Below are positions 27,297 through 35,540 of a stretch of DNA of 64,000 nucleotides, piece after piece. A program made the position numbers and the translations under genes. This DNA comes from Streptomyces capitiformicae (lineage in GTDB: Bacteria > Actinomycetota > Actinomycetes > Streptomycetales > Streptomycetaceae). The notes beneath the pieces were generated by a model. The model saw only the letters and a program-made list of their open reading frames with translations. It did no database searches and was not told the DNA's origin. Location: assembly GCF_002214185.1 (NCBI RefSeq), contig NZ_CP022161.1, positions 3,843,767-3,907,766 of the forward strand, given 5' to 3'. How positions within the stretch are numbered: the first letter of the stretch is position 1; every line of letters begins with the position of its first letter.

Positions 27297-27644
27297 TCAC
27301 CGTCGCTCGAAGTCACCCGCGAGTGCCGAGGCTATCCGCAGGTGGGACTCGGCCTCGTCGTGCCGGGCCTGTCGCTGGAGCGTGCGGCCCAGCATCAGCC
27401 GGGCGTAGTGCTCCACCGGGTCCCGCTCGACGAGGATGCGCAACTCGGCCTCGGCACGGCGAAGTTGGGCCGAGTGGTAGTAGGCGCGGGCCAGCAGCAG
27501 CCGGGGGCCGGTCTGCTCCGGCACCTCCTCGACGAGTGCGCCGAGGACGCGTGCGGCGGCCGCGTAGTCCTTGGCGTCGAAGAACATCCGCGCGCGCTCC
27601 CAGCGCTCGGCCGGTGTCCCGTGGTCGTAGTACGTCGTGTCCAC
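27297..27644 (-). CDS. Tetratricopeptide-repeat protein
   Basis: 115 residues from a GTG at 27644 with GGAGG seven bases upstream. Three TPR-like helical pairs: ARMFFDAKDYAAAARVLGAL, LLARAYYHSAQLRRAEAELR, ARLMLGRTLQRQARHDEAES. Such proteins act as protein-protein adaptors. The role is not indicated by its neighbours (PepSY protein convergent; regulators upstream). Confidence 0.85.
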   Translation of the reverse strand: MDTTYYDHGTPAERWERARMFFDAKDYAAAARVLGALVEEVPEQTGPRLLLARAYYHSAQLRRAEAELRILVERDPVEHYARLMLGRTLQRQARHDEAESHLRIASALAGDFERR

Positions 27645-27695
27645 TGGTGACCTCCTTCGACGGCCCACAACCCCGACCAGCTATTGAATATTCCA

Positions 27696-28148
27696 CTACT
27701 TCATGGCGGCCAGCTCCGCGTTCGCCCGCTCGGTGACGAGGGCCAGTACGCGACCGGCGACCGCCAGATCCTCGGCAGGGATGCCGGCGTAGATCCGGGC
27801 GGAGATGGGCGCGGTATCGGCGGTGGTTTTGGTGTGCAACTCCCGTCCGGCGTCGGTGAACCTGAGCCGGGACGGCTGTGCCGGGTCCGGCTCCAGCAAC
27901 CGCGCGGAGACCAACTCATCGACGACGGCCTGTATGTCGGCTGTCTCGACCTTGAGGGAGCCGACGACCTGGTCCACGAGCAGGTCCCGGTCGACGGGTT
28001 CGTCGGCGACCGCGACGACCCGGAGGGCCACCGACTGCTGGAACGTGGCGCCGTGACCGGCCAGCACGTTCTCCAGGACCGCGCGGCCGGCGTAGTGGGC
28101 GAGGGCGATGACCCGGCCGTTGACAGTGGGTGTCGCGGTGGTGGCCAT
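27696..28148 (-). CDS. Winged-helix (MarR-like) protein
   Basis: 150 residues from the ATG at 28148 with GAAGGAG upstream. It begins MATTATPTVNGRVIALAHYA and contains a winged-helix-like middle (DRDLLVDQVVGSLKVETADI, VDELVSARLLEPDP, RLRFTDAGRELHTKT). It follows the MarR gene by two bases and is surely co-transcribed. It may modulate the same operator or bind its own ligand. The family is less certain than for the upstream MarR. Confidence 0.75.
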   Translation of the reverse strand: MATTATPTVNGRVIALAHYAGRAVLENVLAGHGATFQQSVALRVVAVADEPVDRDLLVDQVVGSLKVETADIQAVVDELVSARLLEPDPAQPSRLRFTDAGRELHTKTTADTAPISARIYAGIPAEDLAVAGRVLALVTERANAELAAMK

Positions 28149-28150
28149 GA

Positions 28151-28627
28151 CTACTCCTTCTCGTGCTCGGTGACAGGGGTGAGAGGTACGTCGAGGAGGG
28201 CCGTCAGCTCGCGGGTGAACTCCCGTGTACGGGTGCTGTCGAGACCGCCGAGCGGCCCCAGCAGCTGTTGCAGCAGCCCCTGGACGACCTCGATCGCCCG
28301 CCGGGCCACAGTGCGCCCCTCCTCGGTGAGCGCCAGCTGTACGGCGCGCGGGTCGCGGGGGTCCCGGGCGCGTTCGACGAGCCCGGCGGTCTCCAGGGCG
28401 CGGGCCAGCTTGGAGACGTAGAGCGCCTCCAGGCCGGTGTGGTCCGCGAGCTGCCGCTGACTGGGCCGCAGGCCGGAGCGGTGCATGCCGTGGAGCGACG
28501 CCACCAGCGAGTACTGCGCGTGCGTCAGTCCCAGCGGAGCGACCGCACGGTCGACCGCGACCCGCCACTTCATGGACAGGCGCCAGACGAGAAACCCGGG
28601 CGTAGCGCCCTCGGAAGTCGAACTCAT
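28151..28627 (-). CDS. MarR-family transcriptional regulator
   Basis: 158 residues. Features: LGLTHAQYSLVASLHGM, RQLADHTGLEALYVSKLARA (HTH), ERARDPRDPRAVQLALTEEG (wing). It is divergent from the pirin gene and heads a two-gene operon with a second winged-helix protein. Immediately upstream lie overlapping perfect palindromes that look like its operator, so it probably represses itself and perhaps pirin. Confidence 0.93.
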   Translation of the reverse strand: MSSTSEGATPGFLVWRLSMKWRVAVDRAVAPLGLTHAQYSLVASLHGMHRSGLRPSQRQLADHTGLEALYVSKLARALETAGLVERARDPRDPRAVQLALTEEGRTVARRAIEVVQGLLQQLLGPLGGLDSTRTREFTRELTALLDVPLTPVTEHEKE

Positions 28628-28640
28628 GACAGATAGCGTA

Positions 28641-28663
28641 CATGGCTACTGTAGCCATGGCTA
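28641..28663. promoter_or_regulatory. Two overlapping palindromes, probable MarR operator
   Basis: CATGGCTA-CTG-TAGCCATG (28641-28659) is a perfect inverted repeat with a three-base spacer, and its right arm starts a second perfect palindrome TAGCCATGGCTA (28652-28663). They lie 14 bases upstream of the MarR start within the MarR-pirin gap. The size and symmetry fit a MarR dimer, and the overlap would allow two dimers or alternative registers. Confidence 0.75.
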
Positions 28664-28748
28664 CTATTTTCGCGGGAGGCCCTGAGGCAGGTGGAGAGAG
28701 GGACTGGCGGACTGACGGCGGGTGCCGCTCGGGTCTAGGTTGTGAGGT

Positions 28749-29714
28749 ATGAGCAATCTTGATCGCGAGGCGGTGCCCTCGGTGTGCGGCGGCCGGGGTT
28801 TCGTCGTGGCCGAGCCGGTTCGTGAACTCCTCAGCCCTCGCCGGGTACCGCTCGGCGAGTCCACCGAGGTCCGGCGGCTGCTGCCCAACCTGGGCCGCCG
28901 TATGGTAGGTGCCTGGGCCTTCGTCGACCATTACGGGCCGGACGACATCGCCGACGAGCCCGGCATGCAGGTCCCGCCGCACCCGCACATGGGCCTGCAG
29001 ACCGTCAGCTGGCTGCACGAGGGTGAGGTGCTGCACCGCGATTCCACGGGCAGCCTGCAGACGATCCGGCCGCGCGAGCTCGGTCTGATGACGTCCGGCC
29101 GCGCGATCTCGCACTCCGAGGAGAGCCCCAAGCCGCACGCCCGTTTCCTGCACGGCGCCCAGCTGTGGGTCGCCCTGCCGGACAGCCACCGGCACACCGA
29201 CCCGCGCTTCGAGCACCACGCCGAGCTGCCGACCGTCACCGCGCCCGGCCTGAGCGCCACACTCATCCTCGGCTCCCTCGACGGCGCGACCTCGCCAGGC
29301 ACCACGTTCACTCCGATCGTCGGCGCCGACCTCGCCCTGACCCGCGGCGCCGATCTGCGCCTGCCCCTCGAACCCGACTTCGAGTACGCCGTCCTGTCCA
29401 TGTCCGGCGAGGCCCACGTCGACGGCGTCCCCGTCCTCCCCGGCTCCATGCTCTACCTCGGCTGCGGCCGCTCCGAACTCCCCCTGCGCGCCGAGTCGGA
29501 CGCCGCCCTCATGCTCCTCGGTGGAGAGCCCTTCGAGGAGGAGCTCATCATGTTCTGGAACTGGATCGGACGGTCGCAGGATGAGATCGTACAGGCGCGC
29601 CGGGACTGGATGGAAGGGACGCGGTTCGGGGAGGTGAAGGGTTATGACGGGGATCCCCTGCCAGCCCCCGAGCTGCCGCCGACGCCTCTGAAGCCGCGAG
29701 GGAGAGCCCGTTGA
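28749..29714 (+). CDS. Pirin-family protein
   Basis: 321 residues, ATG at 28749. The N-terminal cupin carries the metal-binding histidines in PHPHMGLQTVSWLHEGEVLH plus the downstream His/Glu, together with RRLLPNLGRRMVGAWAFVDH. The C-terminal pirin domain ends EEELIMFWNWIGRSQDEI. Some bacterial pirins have quercetinase activity or tune central metabolism. Divergent from a MarR operon across its operator. Confidence 0.92.
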   Translation: MSNLDREAVPSVCGGRGFVVAEPVRELLSPRRVPLGESTEVRRLLPNLGRRMVGAWAFVDHYGPDDIADEPGMQVPPHPHMGLQTVSWLHEGEVLHRDSTGSLQTIRPRELGLMTSGRAISHSEESPKPHARFLHGAQLWVALPDSHRHTDPRFEHHAELPTVTAPGLSATLILGSLDGATSPGTTFTPIVGADLALTRGADLRLPLEPDFEYAVLSMSGEAHVDGVPVLPGSMLYLGCGRSELPLRAESDAALMLLGGEPFEEELIMFWNWIGRSQDEIVQARRDWMEGTRFGEVKGYDGDPLPAPELPPTPLKPRGRAR

Positions 29715-30259
29715 CCTGCGGAAACGATTGATCATTCGGTGCCGGCGGGTGACGCGCTGTCGGGTTCTGGCTCCCGCTCGGCGGCCGCTCGCGGGGGAGT
29801 GGATGGGTGTGCCGCAGCTACGGTTTCGGGCACTGGGCGGTTCCAGGGTCTGGCTGTCCGTTGGCAGCTGTGGCAGGACTCTTGCTAACCCTTTGCTAAC
29901 TCTACTGATGCGTCATCAGGTTTTGTCGGCGGCTCGTGCTCCCCCTTTGGGGGTGTGGAGGGGGCATTGCCGACTGAGTGGTCAACGGAGGATTCCGGCT
30001 TGGCGGGCGACCGAGTCGCACCCTGGTATCAGGACCTGGCGCTCGGCCTGTCGTCATGTAGCAATTCCACAAGGCGTGAGTGTCCGTAGTAGTGAGCGCT
30101 CTCGGTACTGCTTCCCGGAGGGGGACGCCTATCGGATTGCTCCTGGCAGCTTCTTCGTCTGCTGGTGGTACACCGTGGGTGCGGCTCTGACCAGCTCGAA
30201 TAGCGGACCCGAGGCGCAGTTGGCGGAATCTGGCCCGCGTATGGTCCGGATCTTGGACG
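29715..30259. other. Non-coding stretch after pirin
   Basis: No gene recognised. GC drops locally and in-frame readings have poor codon bias. A near-repeat (CTTGCTAACCC, TTTGCTAACTC; 29881-29903) is present. It lies between the pirin gene and an ArsR remnant and may be insertion or deletion debris. Confidence 0.4.
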
Positions 30260-30445
30260 TTAGCTGGGTCGGGATCGGTCGGACGGAGGGGCATGGCAGG
30301 CGGACCGCGATTTCGCGAGGCGAGAGACGAAGAGATCTTCTTCCTGGCGCAGGGCGAGCAGGATCCGGCAGCGGGTTGGGTCGGCGAGTGCGCGGCCGAA
30401 GCGGGCCAGCACGTCGACGTCGGAGGCAACGATCAGCACACCCAA
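30260..30445 (-). pseudogene. ArsR/SmtB-family regulator, N-terminal remnant
   Basis: Sixty-one codons reading ASDVDVLARFGRALADPTRC then RILLALRQEEDLF, the N-terminal helices of ArsR/CmtR-type metal-responsive repressors (GRALADPTRCRILLAL is characteristic). Sequence turns unrelated after SRLAKSRSACHA, so the HTH and C-terminal metal site are lost. Neighbouring transporter genes are also broken, which suggests decay of a metal-related locus. Confidence 0.62.
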
Positions 30446-30540
30446 GACAGTTCACAGATCCCTGAATTCAGGCACCCGTGCACTACAAGGCGTCGTGGCG
30501 ATCTCGTTACTTGAGGGTTCACCTACCGGGGTAGATCCAG

Positions 30541-30554
30541 TTAGGGTGCCCTAA
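30541..30554. promoter_or_regulatory. Inverted repeat TTAGGG-TG-CCCTAA
   Basis: A perfect six-base palindrome with a two-base spacer, 64 bases upstream of the broken solute-binding-protein gene. The TTAGG/CCTAA half-sites recall iron-regulator boxes, but the spacing is shorter than the DtxR/IdeR consensus. A metal-responsive operator is possible, not shown. Confidence 0.35.
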
Positions 30555-30617
30555 GTGTAGTGATCGAGTCCCAAGGGCTACTTATGGCGCGCAGGGGCTC
30601 AAACCACCCTCTCTTGC

Positions 30618-30902
30618 ATGAGCAGGACCTTCCATGCGTACGCCCCCCGTGGTGTCTTCGTGGCTCTCGTTCTCACTCCGCTGCTCGCAGGCTGTTTCGT
30701 GTCCGGCGGGCAATGCACGGGCACGGGCGCTGAAGGAGGATCGGAAGGGCGACTGAGGGTCGCGCTCGCCCGGCCGCCGGTGATGGCGCTGTCCCCGTAC
30801 AGCGACGACGCCACCTTGCTGGGCAAGCTCTCCGTGGTCGAAGGACTGACCGCCCTGGACAAGAACGGCGCTGCGGCCCCCGCTCTGGCGAAGTCCTGGA
30901 AC
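30618..30902 (+). pseudogene. ABC substrate-binding lipoprotein (peptide/nickel type), N-terminal fragment
   Basis: From the ATG at 30618: signal region VFVALVLTPLLAGCFVSGG with lipobox LAGC, then GRLRVALARPP, LSPYSDDATLLGKLSVVEGL, TALDKNGAAAPALAKSW. This is the start of family 5 solute-binding proteins. After about 95 residues the sequence stops matching and runs into unrelated coding before a permease fragment, so some 400 residues and possibly the first permease are deleted. Confidence 0.68.
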
Positions 30903-31019
30903 AGGAGGTGCCCGCGTCGCCTTGGGCCAGCCCGCCCAGCCAGTGCGCGAGATGCGTGAGCGGCCCCTCGTCCAGGCCCGGTTGCTCCCGAACAGCGGCC
31001 AGTGTGTCGGGCGAGTGGC

Positions 31020-31701
31020 CTCCTCATCCGCTCCCGCCCTCAGTCGCACACCCATTCGGCACGGACGCCCTCGGCCGCGACCTGCTGGCCCGCCTCGGCC
31101 ACGGAGCGCTGCGCACGGTGGGCGTGGCCCTCGCGGTGACCGCGGTGTGCACGCTCACCGGGCTGTTGCTCGGCATGGCCGCACAGGTCGGAGCGGGGCT
31201 CGGGGAAGTGGTGTCGACGATGACGGCGGTCCTCGCCGGAATGCTGACCACTGCGGTGACCGGCTCCTCGGCCTCGGGTGCGGCCCTCGTGGTCTCCCTG
31301 GTCGGCTGGATCCCCTACGCAGCCCAGGCCGCGGCCCCGCTGGAACAGGAGCGGGCCGGCGGCCACTTGCTCGCCTCCCTCTCCTTCGGCGCCGGACCGG
31401 ACTACCTTCTGCGCCACCACCTGCTGCCCGCCGTACTGCCCCCGGCCTGCGCAACGCCCTCCTGCGCCTGCCCACCACCGTCCTCGTCCTGGCCTCCCTG
31501 GGCTTCCTCGGCCTTGGCGAACGGCCGCCCACCGCAGAGTGGGGCCGCCTGCTGTCGGAGAACCAGCCGTACGCCGAACTGGCGCCCTGGACCGTACTCG
31601 GCCCGGCAGGCGCATTCGCCCTGCTCTCCGTCCTCGCCCTGTCCGACACGGACACCACTGCTGCGCGCAGCCGGAAATACATCCCGCCCCAGTCCAGCTG
31701 A
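31020..31701 (+). pseudogene. ABC permease (DppC/NikC type), truncated and frameshifted
   Basis: HPFGTDALGRDLLARLGHGA starts a typical DppC-family segment. Hydrophobic helices and the EAA-loop region follow to LLRHHLLPAVLPPA; near 31445 the frame shifts and continues one frame over as LRNALLRLPTTVLVLASLGF, LGLGERPPTAEWGRLLSE to the stop at 31701. The N-terminal helix is missing. Together with the fragment upstream this is the remainder of one peptide/nickel-type importer operon; no ATPase genes are left. Confidence 0.7.
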
Positions 31702-31802
31702 CGTTGAGGCCTGGCGGGGTGGTGCGGCTGAGAAGGCGACGGGTCAGGCCGTCTGTGTGCGGGCAGGAACGGATGACGTCAGTGAGCCCCTCCCATATCC
31801 GT

Positions 31803-33068
31803 CTACCGTTCAGAGCAGCTCGGCAGGATTGCCACCGCTAGGGCTGGCACTGCGGCGAGGATCAGCCAGGGGACGGCAGGTGGCAGGTCGAGGTCGAGCA
31901 GGGAGCCGGTGACTGAGCTGCCGATGAGGACGATCAGGCCGGAGACGGAGGACAGCGCGCCGGTGTAGAGGCCGATGCGGCCGTTCTCGGCGAGGTCGGG
32001 CACCCAGGCGCGGGCGGCGGGGACGACCAGCATCTGGCCGAGGGTGAGCAGGACGACGTACCCGGCGGCGGGCAGCAACCCCGCCACACCCGTCCAGCCG
32101 GCGGGCCGGGCGGCGGCCACGACCCCGAGACCGGCCGCGATGAGCAGCAGCCCGGCGATCATCGAGCGGCGCAGGCCGAGCCGGTCGCCTGCCCAGTGTG
32201 TGAGGGGCAGTTGGGCGCAGACGACCAGCAGGGAGGACAGGGCGAACAGCCAGGACAGGGCCGCCTGGGAGCCGGTCGCGCGCCGCACCTCGTCCGGCAG
32301 GGCGAGGTAGAGCTGATTGTAGGCGAGCAGGTAGGTGCCGTAGGCGCAGCACAGGGCGAGGAAGCTGCGGTTGCGCAGCAGGACGCGCGTGCCGCCCCGC
32401 TGTCGGGTGCGCACTCGGCCGGGGATGTGCTGCGGCATCAGCCATATGTGACCGGCCAGAACGAGGACGAAAACGGCGGCTCCGGCGAGGCAGGTGGTGC
32501 GGAAGTCCACGGCGAGCAACAGGGCGCCGAGCAGCGGGCCGATGAAGGCACCGGCCTGTCCGGCCGCGCTCAGCAGAGCCAACACACCAGTGCGGAAACC
32601 GTGGCCCTCCTCCTCCCTGATCACCGCCTGCCGGGCCACTTCGGACTCCACCGCCGGGGAGAACAGCGCGGCGGCGAAGCCGATGAGAAGCACCGCGCCG
32701 ATCACCGTCCAGGTCTGTTCCGCGTACCCCAGCCAGGCGAAGCCGGCAACCCGCAGCACGCAGCCGGCCAGCACGATCGGGCGTACGCCGTAGCGGTCGA
32801 CGAGTGCGCCGCCGACCACGAAGAGGCCCTGCTGGCTGAAGGTGCGCAGACCCAGGACGAAGCCGACCATCCACCCCGCCATGCCAAGCGCGGTGCCGAG
32901 GTGCTCGGCGAGGAACGGCAGAACGGCGTAGAAGCCGATACCGGAGGTGAGCTGGGTAAGGATCAGCAGCCGCAGCAGCGGTGACAGATGCTTCCAGGTC
33001 CGCTCGCGTGAAGGCTTGGTCGTCTGGACGGTTCGACGGGTCAGGGCGCGGGAGATGAGATCGGGCAT
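31803..33068 (-). CDS. Major facilitator superfamily transporter
   Basis: 421 residues, about twelve membrane helices. MFS loop motif GGALVDRYGVRPIVLAG after helix 2; charged loop around 195-215 between the halves; last helices near VPWLILAAVPALAVAILP. It resembles MdtH-like drug/metabolite exporters. It points towards the broken ABC importer. ABC importer plus MFS exporter is the arrangement of opine-metallophore loci, but no metallophore synthase is present, so this is only a hint. Confidence 0.85.
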   Translation of the reverse strand: MPDLISRALTRRTVQTTKPSRERTWKHLSPLLRLLILTQLTSGIGFYAVLPFLAEHLGTALGMAGWMVGFVLGLRTFSQQGLFVVGGALVDRYGVRPIVLAGCVLRVAGFAWLGYAEQTWTVIGAVLLIGFAAALFSPAVESEVARQAVIREEEGHGFRTGVLALLSAAGQAGAFIGPLLGALLLAVDFRTTCLAGAAVFVLVLAGHIWLMPQHIPGRVRTRQRGGTRVLLRNRSFLALCCAYGTYLLAYNQLYLALPDEVRRATGSQAALSWLFALSSLLVVCAQLPLTHWAGDRLGLRRSMIAGLLLIAAGLGVVAAARPAGWTGVAGLLPAAGYVVLLTLGQMLVVPAARAWVPDLAENGRIGLYTGALSSVSGLIVLIGSSVTGSLLDLDLPPAVPWLILAAVPALAVAILPSCSER

Positions 33069-33373
33069 GGTGGCGTCCGTCGGTTCCTGGGTGTGTGAGT
33101 ACGGGCGTACGCGGTCGTTCCGACACCGTCGGCGCCGACCCGCTGGGATGGTCCGTGTGCGCTCCGGGGTGGGCTGACGCCCGCCGCGTCAGCCTGGGGA
33201 TTCGACCTCGCCGGCCGCAGTGACCGCGAGCGCCCCGAGCAGGGCCCAGGACGGCGGCCGGGGCGAGGACGGCCCAGGGGACGCGTTCGGCACATCAATA
33301 GATGAGTCGCACAACGACCGTCAGCCGGATGGCGATACCGAGACCACTTCGCCGAGGCGGCAGGAGGGGGCGG
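33069..33373. other. Intergenic region upstream of the MFS gene
   Basis: No gene seen. GTACGGGCGTAC (GTAC arms, four-base spacer, about 33100-33111) lies just upstream of the MFS start and could be an operator. The rest is unremarkable. Confidence 0.35.
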
Positions 33374-34519
33374 TTACCTGGTCTTGAACCGGTCCGGACG
33401 CACGAAGTCCAGGCCTTCGACGGTCTGCTTGCCGAGCGCCTCGTGTGCGGCGATGTGGCCGTAGCCGGGGGCCATCTTGAAGCCCTTGCCGGAGAATCCG
33501 GTGGCGCAGTAGATGCTGCTGTTCTGATCCAGCCAGCCGATGAGGGGATGCCTGTCCTGGGTGAAGAGGTCGGGGAAGGCGTCGGCGCGCGCGATGGTGG
33601 GGATCAGGCCGGGGAGGAACTCGGTGACGATCTCGGTGGTCTTGTCGATTTCTTCCCGGGTGAGTTCCCTGGGTACGGAGTTCGGGTCGGGGGTTGCCCG
33701 TGCGCGCCCGGCCAGCGGTCCGTCGATTGATGCCTTGACCGTCACGCCGTCGACGGCGGGTGCGCCGTACATGGAGCGATCCTCGTACCACCGGCTGAAG
33801 GCGGGGAAGTTCTCCGGCGAGAACTGGGTGCCGTCCTGGGCGATGAACCAGGTCAGGACGATCCGATGGGTTTCGGTGACGGCCTTGAGGTGGTCGGGCA
33901 TGAGCTTTCGGGACCAGCCGCCCGAGGCGACGATGACCTTTTCGAATGTCCAGGTTCTGTCGCCCGAGGTGACGACGACGCCGTGGTCGGTTTCGGTGAT
34001 GCTGTCCACGGGTGTGTTCTGAAGGACGGTGGCGCCGTTGGCCTGGGCCGCCGCGACGGCGGCGCTGACGGCGCGGTCGGTGCGCAGAACGCCGCCGCGG
34101 GGGTCGTGGACTGCGCAGTCGTCGGGGCGGAGGTTGTGCTGGGGATAGCGTTCCGCTATCTCCTCCCGGCTGAGGACGCTGTGCTCGGCTCCGTTGATAC
34201 GCGCTGTCTCGAGGAGGCTGTTGATGAAGTTACTGTTTGCCGTCCCGATGGTGAGGCCGCCGGTGGTGGTGAGGATGTCCTGCCCGGTTTCCGCTTCGAG
34301 TTCGGCCCACAGGCCGCGGGAGCGTTCGATGATGGGGTAGTAGTCGGGCCTGCCGAGGTAGATCATGCGGAACAGGCGGGTGTCTCCGCCGACGGCGCTG
34401 CGGCCGTGGGCGGGGGTGGCTGCCTCGAAACCGACTACCGAGTCGGACAGTCGGGAGGCCTGCCACAGGGCCATGCTTCCGATGCTGCCCAAGCCGATGA
34501 CGGCGAGTCGTGCGTCCAT
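33374..34519 (-). CDS. FAD-dependent amine oxidase, sarcosine / N-methyltryptophan oxidase-like
   Basis: 381 residues from the ATG at 34519. N-terminal ADP-binding motif LAVIGLGSIGSMALWQASRL; GDTRLFRMIYLGRPDYYPI, substrate-side LRTDRAVSAAVAAA, and C-terminal YCATGFSGKGFKMAPGYG, all as in monomeric sarcosine oxidase/SolA. These oxidise N-methyl amino acids to formaldehyde, H2O2 and the free amino acid. The segment aligned to the covalent-flavin Cys of sarcosine oxidase reads DAFPDLFTQDRHPLIG without Cys, so FAD may be non-covalent. It ends an operon-like series with RidA and HAD genes. Confidence 0.83.
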   Translation of the reverse strand: MDARLAVIGLGSIGSMALWQASRLSDSVVGFEAATPAHGRSAVGGDTRLFRMIYLGRPDYYPIIERSRGLWAELEAETGQDILTTTGGLTIGTANSNFINSLLETARINGAEHSVLSREEIAERYPQHNLRPDDCAVHDPRGGVLRTDRAVSAAVAAAQANGATVLQNTPVDSITETDHGVVVTSGDRTWTFEKVIVASGGWSRKLMPDHLKAVTETHRIVLTWFIAQDGTQFSPENFPAFSRWYEDRSMYGAPAVDGVTVKASIDGPLAGRARATPDPNSVPRELTREEIDKTTEIVTEFLPGLIPTIARADAFPDLFTQDRHPLIGWLDQNSSIYCATGFSGKGFKMAPGYGHIAAHEALGKQTVEGLDFVRPDRFKTR

Positions 34520-34537
34520 GAGAGCGTTCCTTTGCGT

Positions 34538-34735
34538 TTACTCGTGGAGTCCGGCGAGGCGGCTGCCGAACCGGGGGGCCGAGGCCTGAGGTCTGGCTGG
34601 AGTTCCTGCGTTCTTCCCAGCTGTCGGCGATGCCGAAGAGCTGGTACATGGCGTGAACACCCAGCCAGCGAACGGGTTTCGGTTCCCACTTCCGTGCCCG
34701 GTAGCCGACCCAGGGGAGGGTGCCGACTCGTCACC
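34538..34735 (-). pseudogene. FAD-dependent oxidoreductase C-terminal remnant with frameshift
   Basis: Minus-strand reading YRARKWEPKPVRWLGVHAMY, then QLFGIADSWEER in one frame, continues one frame over as GTPARPQASAPRFGSRLAGL and a TAA at 34538. R-WEPEP-RWLGV---Y-L---AD--EER is a C-terminal pattern I associate with actinobacterial NAD(P)/FAD oxidoreductases. The body is gone. The remnant ends 19 bases before the amine oxidase start. Confidence 0.5.
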
Positions 34736-34774
34736 AGGCGTGATGCCGACCTTCTCTGGGAACCGCGTGGGCCG

Positions 34775-34985
34775 CTGCTGGAAGACGGTGTAGCCGGTGT
34801 CGACGGGGTTCGTTGCCCCGGGGATGCGCGAGGATTCCGGCGACGTGAGGAACAGGACGGCGTCAGTGATCTCGTCGGGAGGGCGAGGCGCCGGAGCGGG
34901 ATCTGCCCCTCGCGTCGGCCAGCAGGATCTCCACTGGGGTGTCGATCGTGCTGGCAGAGGGCGTCGAGTGCCCGTCGAAGCCGGG
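34775..34985 (-). pseudogene. Short-chain dehydrogenase C-terminal remnant
   Basis: Minus-strand pieces STIDTPVEILLADAR, then QIPLRRLAL in a shifted frame, then PDEITDAVLFLTSPESSRIP and GATNPVDTGYTVFQQ. These match the last 60 residues of SDR proteins (P-EIADAVLFL-S--SS-ITG---VDGGY). At least two frame changes are needed and the N-terminal Rossmann part is lost. Confidence 0.62.
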
Positions 34986-35006
34986 CCACCGCCGCACTGC
35001 TCGCCG

Positions 35007-35492
35007 CTACACAGCGGTGCAGACGACCTGGATCTCGACGGGGGTGTTGAGCGGCAGCCCGGCGACACCGATCGCAGTGCGGGCGTGCCGCCCGTTCTCA
35101 CCCAGTACCTCGATGAGCAGTTCACTGGCTGCGTTGGCGACGTTCGACTGCTGAGCGAAGTCCGGCGTGCTGGCCACGAAGACCAGCATCTGCACGATCC
35201 GGACCCGGTCCAGGTCGCCCACCGCCTGCGCAGCGGCAGCGAGACAGTTGAGCGCGGCATGGCGTGCGAGCTCCTGCGCGGTCTCCAGCTCCACGTCCCG
35301 GCCGACCACGCCCTGACCCAGCAGCTCGCCGTCCTTGAAGGGTAGTTGGCCGGAGAGGTGGATGATGGAGCCCACCGTCCGGTGGGGCACGAGGTACGTG
35401 GTGCCGGCGAGGGCGGGCAGCTTCAGCCCCAGGGCCTGGAGCCTTTCTGAAGCCGAGTCTCCCTTGACGGTTTGATACAGCGGCTGAGTCAT
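35007..35492 (-). CDS. RidA/YjgF-family enamine/imine deaminase (copy 1)
   Basis: 161 residues. RidA family core: IIHLSGQLPFKDGELLGQG, ARHAALNCLAAAAQAVGDLD, RVRIVQMLVFVASTPDFAQQ, ENGRHARTAIGVAGLPLNTP. It is the YjgF branch with long N-terminus rather than canonical RidA, and the Arg that contacts substrate is present in GRHARTAIG. By eye 121 of the last 149 residues equal copy 2 at 43.7 kb. RidA proteins hydrolyse reactive enamines released by PLP dehydratases and oxidases, which fits the neighbours. Follows the HAD gene by 48 bases. Confidence 0.92.
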   Translation of the reverse strand: MTQPLYQTVKGDSASERLQALGLKLPALAGTTYLVPHRTVGSIIHLSGQLPFKDGELLGQGVVGRDVELETAQELARHAALNCLAAAAQAVGDLDRVRIVQMLVFVASTPDFAQQSNVANAASELLIEVLGENGRHARTAIGVAGLPLNTPVEIQVVCTAV

Positions 35493-35540
35493 GCCGCCAC
35501 CCTCCTTCTGTGAATCATTTCCTCGGTTCTCCGATCGGGC

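Noticed and set aside
27696..29735. A 679-codon minus-strand frame covering the pirin and MarR region
   Set aside because: Only its last 150 codons show a protein-like pattern; the rest is antisense to pirin and MarR.
29902..30429. 175-codon minus-strand frame over the ArsR remnant
   Set aside because: It runs in a different frame from the ArsR-like sequence and lacks any recognisable domain.
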